Assembly (NCBI GenBank): GCA_004552395.1
Contig: SFOK01000005.1
Span: 1-38,851, forward strand
DNA length: 38,851 nucleotides
Source of the DNA: Bacteroidales bacterium
Lineage (GTDB): Bacteria; Bacteroidota; Bacteroidia; Bacteroidales; Muribaculaceae
Direction: 5' to 3'
Shown here: piece after piece, positions 15,785 to 23,250 of the stretch
How the letters are laid out: each line of letters starts with the position of its first letter
Position numbering within the stretch: position 1 is the first letter of the stretch
Made by a program: the position numbers and the translations under genes
The notes under the pieces: model-generated
The model's database searches: none
What the model was told of the DNA's origin: nothing
What the model saw: the letters and a program-made list of their open reading frames with translations, nothing else

Positions 15785-16351
15785 ATGAAAAGGAAAACAC
15801 TGGGCCTGGCCCTTCTCGTCGTGACCGCTTTCGCAATGCCCTCATTCGCTCAGAACAGTGACACTCCCGACGTTAATACAAAGGTATGCACCGAAAACCC
15901 CGTCTGCAAAGACAAAGGCGTGCGCCCCTGCGATCTCTGCGAGTTCTCCGGTCTTGACCTCACCGATTCTCAGAAATCCGAACTGCAGGCTCTGCAGGAC
16001 AAATATATGAAGAAGGCCGGCGAGTCGAAGAAAGAGTTCGACAAGCAGAAGCGCGACAGAGCTAAAAAAGACCGCGAAGCCATGCGCAAGCAACGCGAGG
16101 CCGACAAAAAGGCTTATCTCGCTGACGTCAAGAAGATTCTCGGCCCCGAGAAATATGTGGAGTTCCTTGAGAAGAACTACAACCCGCGCCCCGATGGCAA
16201 GAAGATGATGCGCAAACAAGGCCGCCCCGAAGGTCCTGAGTTTCAGAAAGGCGTAAAGCAGAGCAAGCGCTTCGACAAGAACGCCAAAGCCGGCAAAGGC
16301 AAGAAATCAGGCCGCAAAGGCGGTGGCAACAAGGAGTATTCCTCCAAGTAA
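15785..16351 (+). CDS. Basic periplasmic Spy/CpxP-like protein with an N-terminal Cys cluster
   Basis: A 188-residue protein with a signal peptide (MKRKTLGLALLVVTAFAMPSFA). After it comes a short region with four Cys in the spacing C-x5-C-x7-C-x2-C (CTENPVCKDKGVRPCDLC), then LDLTDSQKSELQALQDKYMKK and a long charged helix to GPEKYVEFLEKNYN; the LTxxQ opening and helical hairpin resemble Spy/CpxP periplasmic chaperones. The last 55 residues are Lys/Gly/Arg-rich and probably disordered. The Cys cluster is not a usual part of Spy/CpxP and might bind a metal or form disulfides. I used the ATG at 15785; an ATG at 15779 is in frame. The AraC gene ends 150 bp upstream. Confidence 0.65.
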   Translation: MKRKTLGLALLVVTAFAMPSFAQNSDTPDVNTKVCTENPVCKDKGVRPCDLCEFSGLDLTDSQKSELQALQDKYMKKAGESKKEFDKQKRDRAKKDREAMRKQREADKKAYLADVKKILGPEKYVEFLEKNYNPRPDGKKMMRKQGRPEGPEFQKGVKQSKRFDKNAKAGKGKKSGRKGGGNKEYSSK

Positions 16352-16701
16352 AAAACTTTCGATCTGCCGAATCTCTCTTCGCGAAGGCGGCTCTCCGCAA
16401 CGTGAGCCGCACATTCCAAAAAAAGAACAGTTACAGCAAGAGTTAATATTTGTTTCATTTAGGTAAATTAGTTAGTAATAAGTTTTTTAGAGCAACGTAA
16501 AATTTAGTAGACTTCAAAAGTTGTGTAGGTTAACGAAAGCCTCGGAGATCGTGGAGATTTCCGAGGCTTTGTTCTTTGGCGCATAGGCCGGGAGCGCCCG
16601 AAGGGGTTGCCTGAATTTCGGTTCGCGCTGCTAATTTTTCGGTTTATGCCGAGTCGGAGTCTATCCGTGGCCTGAAAAGTCCACGCAGTCTCTTTTCGAC
16701 C
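16352..16701. other. Intergenic region with an isolated terminator
   Basis: About 350 bp without a credible ORF. The middle (16440-16530) is AT-rich; a TAATATTTG string near 16445 resembles, but does not exactly fit, the -7 consensus. A strong hairpin follows at 16536-16570, about 185 bp after the preceding stop codon. It is either a distant terminator for the Spy-like gene or the end of a short non-coding transcript. Confidence 0.4.
16536..16577 (+). terminator. Rho-independent terminator
   Basis: A perfect 11-bp stem (AAAGCCTCGGA at 16536-16546 with TCCGAGGCTTT at 16560-16570), 13-nt loop, then TGTTCTTT. It is a convincing terminator on the plus strand; the flanking A-run would also let it work on the minus strand. 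Confidence 0.8.
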
Positions 16702-16732
16702 TTGCGCCTAAGCGGATTTTTTGCTACTTTTG
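16702..16732 (+). promoter_or_regulatory. Bacteroidota-type promoter for the DUF5715-HAD-aroB operon
   Basis: TTG at 16702-16704 and TACTTTTG at 16725-16732 are 20 bp apart, an excellent match to the -33/-7 pattern. It lies 18 bp before the ATG at 16750 and shows that the in-frame ATG at 16702 is not the start. Confidence 0.75.
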
Positions 16733-16749
16733 CATGTATTTTTAGCCAC

Positions 16750-17508
16750 ATGAGAAAGTTTCTATTTTCAGCGGGCTCTCTGATGCTCGCGTGCTGCATA
16801 CTCGCAGGCTCCGGTTCCTGCGGCCGAAGCTCCGATGCCGACTCCGAATCCGCCGCCCCTAAGCAGGCGGAAAGCTACGACCTCTCCGATATCAAACGCA
16901 CTCCCTCGTCGGTGCCCATACCCCAGGGCCCGCGCTACCACGACCATATCCGCGTCAACAACATAGGCCACCTCTGGGAAGTCTTCAACGATAGCAACAA
17001 GTACCAGTATGCCTACGCCGAGAAACTCGGTATAGAGCCGGTGCGCTCGCTCCGCAACGCCTATTTCGCCCGCCGTCCGCTCATCAGGATCGAGAGCTGC
17101 GACGCCTACTTCGTGGATTCGCTCACTCACTCGGTCCCGTACCTCGTGCCCGAAGCCGCGCATCTGCTCACCACCATAGGCTATAACTTCATCGACTCGC
17201 TCGCAGCCCGCGGCGGCGACGGCTACAAGGTGAAGGTCACCAGCCTCCTGCGCACCCCGCAGCATGTGAAGCGCCTCAGAAGGGTGAACCACAACTCCAC
17301 AGACTCATCCGCACATCAGTTCGGCACCACCTTCGACCTCAGCTGGAGCAAATTCTACTGCCAGGATTCGACCCGCACGCTTGACGAGGGTGACCTCAAG
17401 AACCTGCTCGCCGAGGTACTCAACGACCTGCGCCGCCAGGGCCGCTGTCTGGTAAAGTTCGAGCGCAAGACCTGCTGTTTCCACATCACCACCACCGGCA
17501 AGAAATGA
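16750..17508 (+). CDS. DUF5715 family envelope protein, possible LAS-type peptidase
   Basis: A 252-residue exported protein. The N-terminus (MRKFLFSAGSLMLACCILAGSGSC) is a signal sequence, possibly lipoprotein (Cys15 or Cys24). The C-terminal half has SSAHQFGTTFDLSW (His189, Asp196) and CCFHITT (His245). This His-x6-Asp plus later His layout resembles the zinc ligands of LAS metallopeptidases (M15 D,D-peptidases), so a peptidoglycan role is plausible; family assignment to DUF5715 is from recall of the Bacteroidales family. Its stop overlaps the next start by ATGA, indicating translational coupling to the HAD phosphatase. The start is fixed by the promoter at 16702-16732. Confidence 0.72.
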   Translation: MRKFLFSAGSLMLACCILAGSGSCGRSSDADSESAAPKQAESYDLSDIKRTPSSVPIPQGPRYHDHIRVNNIGHLWEVFNDSNKYQYAYAEKLGIEPVRSLRNAYFARRPLIRIESCDAYFVDSLTHSVPYLVPEAAHLLTTIGYNFIDSLAARGGDGYKVKVTSLLRTPQHVKRLRRVNHNSTDSSAHQFGTTFDLSWSKFYCQDSTRTLDEGDLKNLLAEVLNDLRRQGRCLVKFERKTCCFHITTTGKK

Positions 17509-18269
17509 TGGATCTCCGCAAAGTCACCGCCGATGATGTCAGGTCAGCCGTCGCGCGTTTCATGGAGCGCAGCGGCCTCGACCGCTTCAGTATCCGAGCC
17601 GCCCTCATCGACATGGACGGCGTGCTCTACGACTCCATGAAATACCACACGCTCGCCTGGCAGCACATGATGCGCGATGTCGGTGTGGAATGTACCCGCG
17701 ACGAGTTCTATCTCTACGAAGGGATGACCGGCATAGCCACCATCAACCTGCTCTTCCGCCGCGCTTTCGGCCGCGATGCCGACCCTGATGAAGGCAAGCG
17801 CCTCTATGCCGTCAAGACCCGCTATTTCCACGAATTCGGCGACCGCGAGCCTATGCCCGGCGCCGACCGTATGCTCCGTGCCCTTATCCGCGGCGGCATC
17901 AAGCGCGTGCTCGTCACCGGCTCGGCGCAGGCCAGCCTCCTGGAGAGCCTCGAGAGCGACTATCCCGGCGCCTTCACCGAACAGCGCCGCGTCACGGCCC
18001 TCGACGTAAAGCACGGCAAACCCTCGCCGGAGCCTTACCTCATGGGCCTGAAAAAGGCCGGCGAGGAGGCCGCAAACAGCATTGTGATAGAGAATGCCCC
18101 TCTCGGTGTGAAAGCCGGTCACGCCGCCGGATGCTTCACCATAGCCGTCACCACGGGCCCCATACCCGCCGACGAGATGTGGAAAGCCGGAGCCGACCTC
18201 GTGCTCCCCTCCATGCCGGAGTTCGCCGACCTCCTCCCCGCGATACTCGAAATGTACCCCGTAAACTGA
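17505..18269 (+). CDS. HAD-superfamily phosphatase (beta-phosphoglucomutase-like)
   Basis: A 254-residue cytoplasmic HAD hydrolase of subfamily IA. Motif I is IDMDGVLYDS (Asp36 nucleophile, Asp38), motif II is LVTGSAQ, the conserved Lys is in HGKPSPEPYLMGL and motif III is IENAPLGVKAG. The helical cap lies between motifs I and II. Members act on small sugar phosphates or similar; the substrate is not readable. About 30 residues precede the HAD core. The ATG overlaps the upstream TGA (ATGA) and the next gene, aroB, begins 11 bp after the stop, so all three genes probably form an operon. Confidence 0.9.
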   Translation: MMDLRKVTADDVRSAVARFMERSGLDRFSIRAALIDMDGVLYDSMKYHTLAWQHMMRDVGVECTRDEFYLYEGMTGIATINLLFRRAFGRDADPDEGKRLYAVKTRYFHEFGDREPMPGADRMLRALIRGGIKRVLVTGSAQASLLESLESDYPGAFTEQRRVTALDVKHGKPSPEPYLMGLKKAGEEAANSIVIENAPLGVKAGHAAGCFTIAVTTGPIPADEMWKAGADLVLPSMPEFADLLPAILEMYPVN

Positions 18270-18280
18270 CGCCTAGTCCC

Positions 18281-19351
18281 ATGTCCTCTGACCTCATATA
18301 CACTCCCGATGCCGACAGCGCTCTCGCAGCGCTTCTGAGGCGGCTCGACTTCGACCGCCTGCTCCTCCTCACTGACACCGCCACGCGCCGCCTCTGCCTC
18401 CCTCAGCTCCCCTCGCTGAGCAGTTATCCTGTGCTCGCCGTAGAACCGGGAGAACGCTCCAAAAGCGTGGAAACGGCCGAAATAGTGTGGCAATCTATGT
18501 GCTCCGAAGGACTGACGCGCCGCTCCCTGCTCGTGAATCTCGGCGGAGGCATGATTACCGACCTCGGCGGATTCGCCGCCGCAGTCTATATGCGCGGAAT
18601 AAGGTTCATCAACGTATCCACGACGCTTCTCGCGGCTGTGGATGCATCCGTCGGTGGCAAGACGGGAGTGAACCTCTGCGGCGTCAAGAACCTCGTAGGT
18701 GCCTTCCATACTCCCGAAGCCACCGTAATATCCCCTCAGTTCCTCGCCACACTCCCCGCCCGCGAGATCCTCTCCGGCTTCGGCGAGATGCTCAAACACG
18801 CCCTGCTCTCAGGCGAGGAACAGCTCCGACGGCTGGTGTGCTTCGACCCCCTCGCCGCGACCCTCTCTGTCGGCGAGCCCGATACACCACTCCCACCTGC
18901 CGATGCTGCCCTTTGGCTCGAGCTGCTCCGCGAGAATATTGAGGTTAAGAAACGTTATGTCGAAGCCGATCCGTTAGAGAAAGGTATCCGCAAAGCGCTC
19001 AACGCCGGACACACCATAGGCCACGCCCTCGAGTCGTTCAGCATGGCCCACGATCCAAGGCCGATCTCCCACGGCGAGGCTGTGGCCCGCGGACTCTGCT
19101 TCGAGCTTGACCTGCAGCAGGATTTCCCGGCAGAACTGAGAGACGCCGTCAGAGAGAAAGTGGAGACGCTCTACGGGCCGGCACGGCGCTACACACCCGC
19201 CCAGACCGAAGAACTGCTCAGCTACATGGCCCACGACAAGAAGAACCCCGCCGCCGACCGACTGACATTTACATTATTTGACACTCCCGGCCACGTCCGC
19301 ATAGATTGCGAATTGCCCCGCGCCGCCATCGCCAAAGCCCTCCAATCCTAA
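18281..19351 (+). CDS. aroB: 3-dehydroquinate synthase
   Basis: A 356-residue AroB, of typical length. It converts DAHP to 3-dehydroquinate, the second step of the shikimate pathway, using NAD and a divalent metal. Visible landmarks: LVNLGGGMITDLGGFAAAVYMRGI (NAD-binding), STTLLAAVDASVGGKTGVN, GEMLKHALL, AGHTIGHALES (metal-ligand His) and SHGEAVARGL (second His). The upstream in-frame extension to 18131 overlaps the HAD gene and is rejected. Last gene of the operon; the next genes converge on it. Confidence 0.97.
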   Translation: MSSDLIYTPDADSALAALLRRLDFDRLLLLTDTATRRLCLPQLPSLSSYPVLAVEPGERSKSVETAEIVWQSMCSEGLTRRSLLVNLGGGMITDLGGFAAAVYMRGIRFINVSTTLLAAVDASVGGKTGVNLCGVKNLVGAFHTPEATVISPQFLATLPAREILSGFGEMLKHALLSGEEQLRRLVCFDPLAATLSVGEPDTPLPPADAALWLELLRENIEVKKRYVEADPLEKGIRKALNAGHTIGHALESFSMAHDPRPISHGEAVARGLCFELDLQQDFPAELRDAVREKVETLYGPARRYTPAQTEELLSYMAHDKKNPAADRLTFTLFDTPGHVRIDCELPRAAIAKALQS

Positions 19352-19413
19352 TTTCTCCGATAGCTCCGAGAATTCCGATTCCTCCGATCTCTCCGAGCCT
19401 GGCGGTTGAGGCC

Positions 19414-20394
19414 TCAATACTCGGGCCTCTCGGGGACGGTTATCTCGGTTTCTGTCGGAACGGGCGCGGGAGCGGGGAGAGGTTCAGCCGTGTCCTCGGT
19501 GGCATCGTCGGGCTTGGGATACTTCTCTTTGTTGAGCGGCAGAGTGTAAATCACTGAGAATGTGAAACCGAAATGCGTGTCGCGCGAACCGTAACCGGGT
19601 ATATACCAGGGTGTTGCCTCGGCACCGTTGGACAGCTGCGACGGATTGAACGGCGCTCCGGTCGACGAAACGACCGCTTTAAGATTCGCCGGCTTGCTGT
19701 GGAACAAAAAACGGTAACGCACGCTCCAACCCATGGAGATCGGTCCGGCTATCTTCACCTTGATACCGGCCAGCGCCTCGCCGTAGAATGCCGACGAGCT
19801 GAATCCTGTGAGCGAGAATTTCTGTGACTGGTCCCAGTAGCCGGAGCTGACTGTGATGTCGTTCAGATCGAAGCTGAAATGCGAGAAACCCGCGCGGAAG
19901 CCCGCAAACACCTGATAGTCAGGGTTGCTCTTATACAGGAAATTATAGTTGAAGCCGAGCTTGGCGTAGAAGGCCGCTTTCCCCTTGTAAGTGTAGTTGT
20001 TGCCGTCGGGCGTGCGGTTGGCGCCACCGATGCCTATCTCGGCCACCGGCGAGAGCCAGTTCCAGAGCGAGAGCTCGGCCCAGAGGTCGGCGCCGCCGTA
20101 TTTCTGCCCGGCTATGGCCATGATGCCGTCCCAGAAGTTGAGGCCCACGGAGAGCGCCGACAGCTTCGGATATATAGGCCCGGAGTTCGTCTTCTTGGCG
20201 CTGACGGTGTCGAGAGTGGCCAGGAAGAGCACCGGCTCATCGAGCGGTTTACCGTGCTTGTCGTAATAGTGGAGCGTGGGCTGCGCCGGTTTCTTGTCAT
20301 CGGTCTCCACAGGCGTCACGGTCCTCTGGGCAAAAGCCGGCAGAAGGGTGGCCACAGTCAGGAGCAGGAGTGTCAACAGGCGTCTCATAGTCAT
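19414..20394 (-). CDS. DUF6048 family outer-membrane protein
   Basis: A 326-residue protein with a signal peptide (MTMRRLLTLLLLTVATLLPAFA). The body (about 70-285) has the alternating strands and Gly/aromatic turns of a small beta-barrel. The C-terminal 35 residues are acidic and Pro-rich. I recognise it as DUF6048, which in Bacteroidales follows DUF6452 as here; function unknown. Its ATG overlaps the TGA of the DUF6452 gene (ATGA), indicating coupling. Last gene of the minus-strand operon, converging on aroB across 62 bp. Confidence 0.8.
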   Translation of the reverse strand: MTMRRLLTLLLLTVATLLPAFAQRTVTPVETDDKKPAQPTLHYYDKHGKPLDEPVLFLATLDTVSAKKTNSGPIYPKLSALSVGLNFWDGIMAIAGQKYGGADLWAELSLWNWLSPVAEIGIGGANRTPDGNNYTYKGKAAFYAKLGFNYNFLYKSNPDYQVFAGFRAGFSHFSFDLNDITVSSGYWDQSQKFSLTGFSSSAFYGEALAGIKVKIAGPISMGWSVRYRFLFHSKPANLKAVVSSTGAPFNPSQLSNGAEATPWYIPGYGSRDTHFGFTFSVIYTLPLNKEKYPKPDDATEDTAEPLPAPAPVPTETEITVPERPEY

Positions 20395-20954
20395 TCTTCT
20401 TCGGGTTGCTGCGGCTCGGTCCGCAGGTATATGTGCAGGTTCTGCGTGTCGGTATTGTCGATGTAGCCCGTCGGACAGGTCACCGAGTCAATCATATTCG
20501 ATGTCCATGACGGCTTCACATCGTTGAAGCGGTAGAAAACACCGCAGGCGGCTGTGACAAACAGAGGCTCGGCGCGGTAGGCGAAGCTGATCGTGTCGGT
20601 CAGCGCCGGAGTCGGCTCCTCGCCTTCCTCCTCGTCGCCGGAGCTCGCCGTGCTGTCGTAGCGGATCACGAACGAGGTCTGCTGCGTATCGATCTTGAAC
20701 GGCAGATACACCTCCTGGAGCGCCCCGGCATGGTCGGTGAGCAGCGAGTCGCCCGGCACACCCTCGCCCCAGATCGAGACACCGCTCAGGCTCACGGCCT
20801 CAGGCACCTCGCCGGCACGCGGCGCACGGTAGAACCCCGCCAGCGGCAGGCTGTTGCGGTTCTCGTAGCACTCGTCGGTGTTGCAGGCCGTCGTGGCGGC
20901 AAGCAGCAGAGCGGCCGAAGCGGGCAGGATAATATGTGCAGCGGTGTGGGCCAT
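20391..20954 (-). CDS. DUF6452 family lipoprotein
   Basis: A 187-residue protein with a lipoprotein signal ending ATTAC (Cys24) and followed by Asn-Thr-Asp-Glu, then a beta-rich body with a Cys pair (AACG, VTCP). DUF6452 is a Bacteroidales family of unknown function found next to DUF6048; the two probably act together as a surface lipoprotein and barrel. An acidic insert (SSGDEEEGEEPTP) lies around 105-117. The start codon shares one base with the upstream glycosyltransferase stop and its own stop overlaps DUF6048. Confidence 0.78.
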   Translation of the reverse strand: MAHTAAHIILPASAALLLAATTACNTDECYENRNSLPLAGFYRAPRAGEVPEAVSLSGVSIWGEGVPGDSLLTDHAGALQEVYLPFKIDTQQTSFVIRYDSTASSGDEEEGEEPTPALTDTISFAYRAEPLFVTAACGVFYRFNDVKPSWTSNMIDSVTCPTGYIDNTDTQNLHIYLRTEPQQPEEE

Positions 20955-21904
20955 CAGAATTCAGTGCGTATCTGGTAGGAGTTTCGCTCGGCCGAGTTGC
21001 GCGTGATCAGTTCCCCTATGAAGCCGGTCAGGAAGAACTGCGTGCCTATGATCATGGCGGCCAGCGAGAGATAGAAGTATATCGAGTTGGTCACATAGAA
21101 GGCATACGAATCCGAGCAGAGGGCCACGATCTTCAGGACTAATATCACCAGCACGGCCAAGAAGCCGATGGCGAACATCAGCGAACCCAACAGACCGAAC
21201 AGATGCATCGGCTTGATGCCGAACTTGCTCTGGAACCAGAGCGTGCCCAGGTCGAGATAGCCGTTCACGAAACGGTCGAGACCGAACTTCGTCTTGCCGT
21301 ATTTGCGCGCCTGATGGTGCACCACCTTCTCGCCGATGCGCGTGTAGCCCGCGTTCTTGGCCAGATACGGTATGTAGCGGTGCATGTCGCCGTAGACCTC
21401 GATATGCTTCACCACCTCATTGCGGTAAGCCTTCAGGCCGCAGTTGAAGTCGTGGAGATTCTTGATGCCCGAGACCTTGCGCGCCGTGGCGTTGAAAAGC
21501 TTCGTCGGAATGGTCTTCGACAGCGGGTCGTAGCGCTTCTTCTTCCATCCCGACACCAGGTCGTAGCCCTCCTCGTGTATCATACGGTAGAGCTCCGGTA
21601 TCTCGTCGGGACTGTCCTGAAGGTCGGCGTCCATCGTGATCACCACATCCCCCTTGGCACGCTGGAAACCCGTGTTGAGGGCCGGCGACTTGCCGTAGTT
21701 GCGCGCGAAGCAGACGCCGTGGACACACGGATTCTTCGCCGCGAGCTCCTCTATCACGGCCCACGAATTATCCGTGCTGCCGTCGTTGATGAACAGTATC
21801 TCGTAGCTCAGTGAGTTTTCATTCATCACACGCTCTATCCACGCCTCAAGCTCGGGCAGGGACTCCGCTTCGTTGAAAAGAGGCACTACAACAGAAATAT
21901 CCAT
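20954..21904 (-). CDS. Polyprenyl-phosphate glycosyltransferase, GT2 family (DPM1/GtrB-like)
   Basis: A 316-residue enzyme with a GT2 catalytic domain (1-225) and two C-terminal membrane helices (about 233-260 and 273-303). Landmarks are VVVPLFNEAESLPEL, FINDGSTDNSW, the catalytic DAD of MDADLQDSPDE (Asp92, Asp94) and the KKRYDPLSKTIPTKLFN region. It likely moves a sugar from a nucleotide donor to undecaprenyl phosphate on the inner face of the inner membrane, for LPS, capsule or protein glycosylation. It shares one base (TGATG) with the DUF6452 gene, so these genes are translated in series. Confidence 0.9.
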   Translation of the reverse strand: MDISVVVPLFNEAESLPELEAWIERVMNENSLSYEILFINDGSTDNSWAVIEELAAKNPCVHGVCFARNYGKSPALNTGFQRAKGDVVITMDADLQDSPDEIPELYRMIHEEGYDLVSGWKKKRYDPLSKTIPTKLFNATARKVSGIKNLHDFNCGLKAYRNEVVKHIEVYGDMHRYIPYLAKNAGYTRIGEKVVHHQARKYGKTKFGLDRFVNGYLDLGTLWFQSKFGIKPMHLFGLLGSLMFAIGFLAVLVILVLKIVALCSDSYAFYVTNSIYFYLSLAAMIIGTQFFLTGFIGELITRNSAERNSYQIRTEF

Positions 21905-22043
21905 ATCTTTCAGTATCTCAGTATATTCCGGGCCTCCCGGCCGTCCGCCATATAGCGACGCCGCGAAGACCCGTAGGTTGATTTTTACTTATTTATGTCC
22001 GCCTCAGCCGGGCTTCGGAGCCTCACCTCCTGCGCCGCCGGGT

Positions 22044-22601
22044 TCAGAAGCCGGTAATGCGGGCGCTCTCACGCATCGCCCTCTGCCGCAGCACGATAGC
22101 CAGAAAGAGCGACAGCAGCGAGCCGAAGAACGTCGTGGTCCACAGCATCGAGATGGCGAACTGCATCGGGGTAGGGTAGATGTGATGCTCCAGCATACGG
22201 CGCAGGATATCCATCTGCTCTCCGTAAGCCGACGCCATGCCGGCCGCCTGAAGCGTCGTGAGGATATGCCGCATATACTCCTCGAAGAAATGAGGCTGCA
22301 GCGTGAGCATCTCCACACCCGTGAACAGCGCGCAGATCAGCGATCCGCCCGCGAAGATCAGAATACCTAAGAGCCACTGCGCCGATACGGTGCGGTGAAG
22401 CGGCTCCACGTCCCAGACACCCCGCATCATACGGTAGAGGAAGAAAGGGATCAGAAGCAGCATAGGCACCGTGATCAGAATCAGCGCCGGCAGCTTCACA
22501 CTCAGCAGCAGACAGGCCGACATCACGCAGAGCCAAGCCCCCATACGGAGCCCCAGCCGGGCACCGTAACTGTAAACCGATCTGTACGTTTCTTCGCTCA
22601 T
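22044..22601 (-). CDS. DUF4199 family membrane protein
   Basis: A 185-residue protein with about four membrane segments (roughly 15-32, 35-55, 70-92 and 145-170). The layout, with a hydrophilic loop between the third and fourth helices, and its place directly upstream of a DPM1-like glycosyltransferase fit DUF4199 of Bacteroidota; function unknown. I prefer MSEETYRSVY at 22601; an ATG at 22613 is in frame and lies before an AAGGAG. The spacer to the glycosyltransferase is 139 bp without an obvious terminator. The promoter is 150 bp upstream, with a repeat-bearing leader. Confidence 0.75.
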   Translation of the reverse strand: MSEETYRSVYSYGARLGLRMGAWLCVMSACLLLSVKLPALILITVPMLLLIPFFLYRMMRGVWDVEPLHRTVSAQWLLGILIFAGGSLICALFTGVEMLTLQPHFFEEYMRHILTTLQAAGMASAYGEQMDILRRMLEHHIYPTPMQFAISMLWTTTFFGSLLSLFLAIVLRQRAMRESARITGF

Positions 22602-22612
22602 CTCCTTGCACA

Positions 22613-22671
22613 TTCGCCATCCGCGCGAACCTCGTCAACCACAGCTGATTTCGCCATCCGCGCGAACCTCG
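22613..22671. repeat. 22-bp direct repeat, two copies, in the DUF4199 leader
   Basis: The same 22 bases occur at 22613-22634 and 22650-22671 (core CGCCATCCGCGCGAACC on the plus strand), separated by 15 bp. Both lie in the minus-strand leader of the DUF4199 gene, the nearer one touching its start region. Confidence 0.85.
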
Positions 22672-22688
22672 GCCGCCGCGATGAACAC

Positions 22689-22747
22689 TTACCACTTGCG
22701 GCACGCATACCACCCCTTGGCGGAAAGTATACCACCCCTAGGCGGAA
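22689..22747. repeat. 19-bp direct repeat with a degenerate third copy next to the promoter
   Basis: ATACCACCCCTTGGCGGAA at 22707-22725 and ATACCACCCCTAGGCGGAA at 22729-22747 differ by one base and are 22 bp apart. A weaker copy (TTACCACTTGCGG) begins near 22690. They lie just downstream of the inferred minus-strand transcription start, so they are at the 5' end of the transcript. Confidence 0.8.
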
Positions 22748-22755
22748 TCGAACCA

Positions 22756-22786
22756 CAAAGTTACGGTTTTTTATTGCCATCACCAA
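22756..22786 (-). promoter_or_regulatory. Bacteroidota-type promoter for the DUF4199-GT2-DUF6452-DUF6048 operon
   Basis: On the minus strand TTG (22786-22784) is followed after 20 bp by TAACTTTG (22763-22756), a full match to the -33/-7 pattern. Transcription would start near 22749, giving a leader of about 150 nt before the ATG at 22601. Confidence 0.72.
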
Positions 22787-23250
22787 AAATCCGCCCCGGA
22801 ATCCCCCTCAATCCGCCGCCTACCTGCCGCTTATGCCTCAAAACTCCCTCAAAATTGTACGGACGCCCGGCCCGTGCCTCCGCTTCCCTCGCTATCTGTA
22901 TCCCGACCCGTGCGTCCGCTTCCCTCGTTCGTGTTAGATTAATGATTATCAACCTATTAGAGACGCAACAATTTGCGCCCGCCGCGTCAAACCCCTGTCA
23001 ATCAGCAAATTAATTTACCGACTCGGATCCCGGCTCGCTCGCCCGTCTCCGACCCGGCTGCCAGGGCGCCTCGGCCTCGGCCTCCGGCACCGCTTCCCTC
23101 GGCTGGCCGACGGCCACCGCGAAGACGGCTAAAACCCGGCGGAGAGGCCTCTGATTCAGCGGTCTGGCGGGGCGGGAAGCTTTTTTCGCCATAAAATTTA
23201 CCCGGACTGTAGCTTCTCACAGATTTTTTGGCTAACTTTACGGCATTATT
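22787..23250. other. Divergent intergenic region without a gene
   Basis: About 460 bp with no credible ORF. It holds a 21-bp direct repeat (22871-22891 and 22907-22927, one mismatch, 15-bp spacer). From 23030 to 23170 it is very GC-rich. TAACTTTA at 23233-23240, one base off the -7 consensus, may serve the next gene at 23251. Confidence 0.55.

Noticed and set aside
19879..20466. 195-codon plus-strand frame opposite the DUF6048 gene
   Set aside because: Shadow of a real signal-peptide-bearing gene in an ordered operon.
22598..22786. 62-codon minus-strand frame in the DUF4199 leader
   Set aside because: It starts upstream of the inferred transcription start and its sequence is just the translated repeats; kept only as a possible leader peptide from an internal start.
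22613..22927. Possible CRISPR array from repeated 19-22 bp units
   Set aside because: Three unrelated repeat sequences with two or three copies each, spacers of 3-15 bp, and no cas genes.
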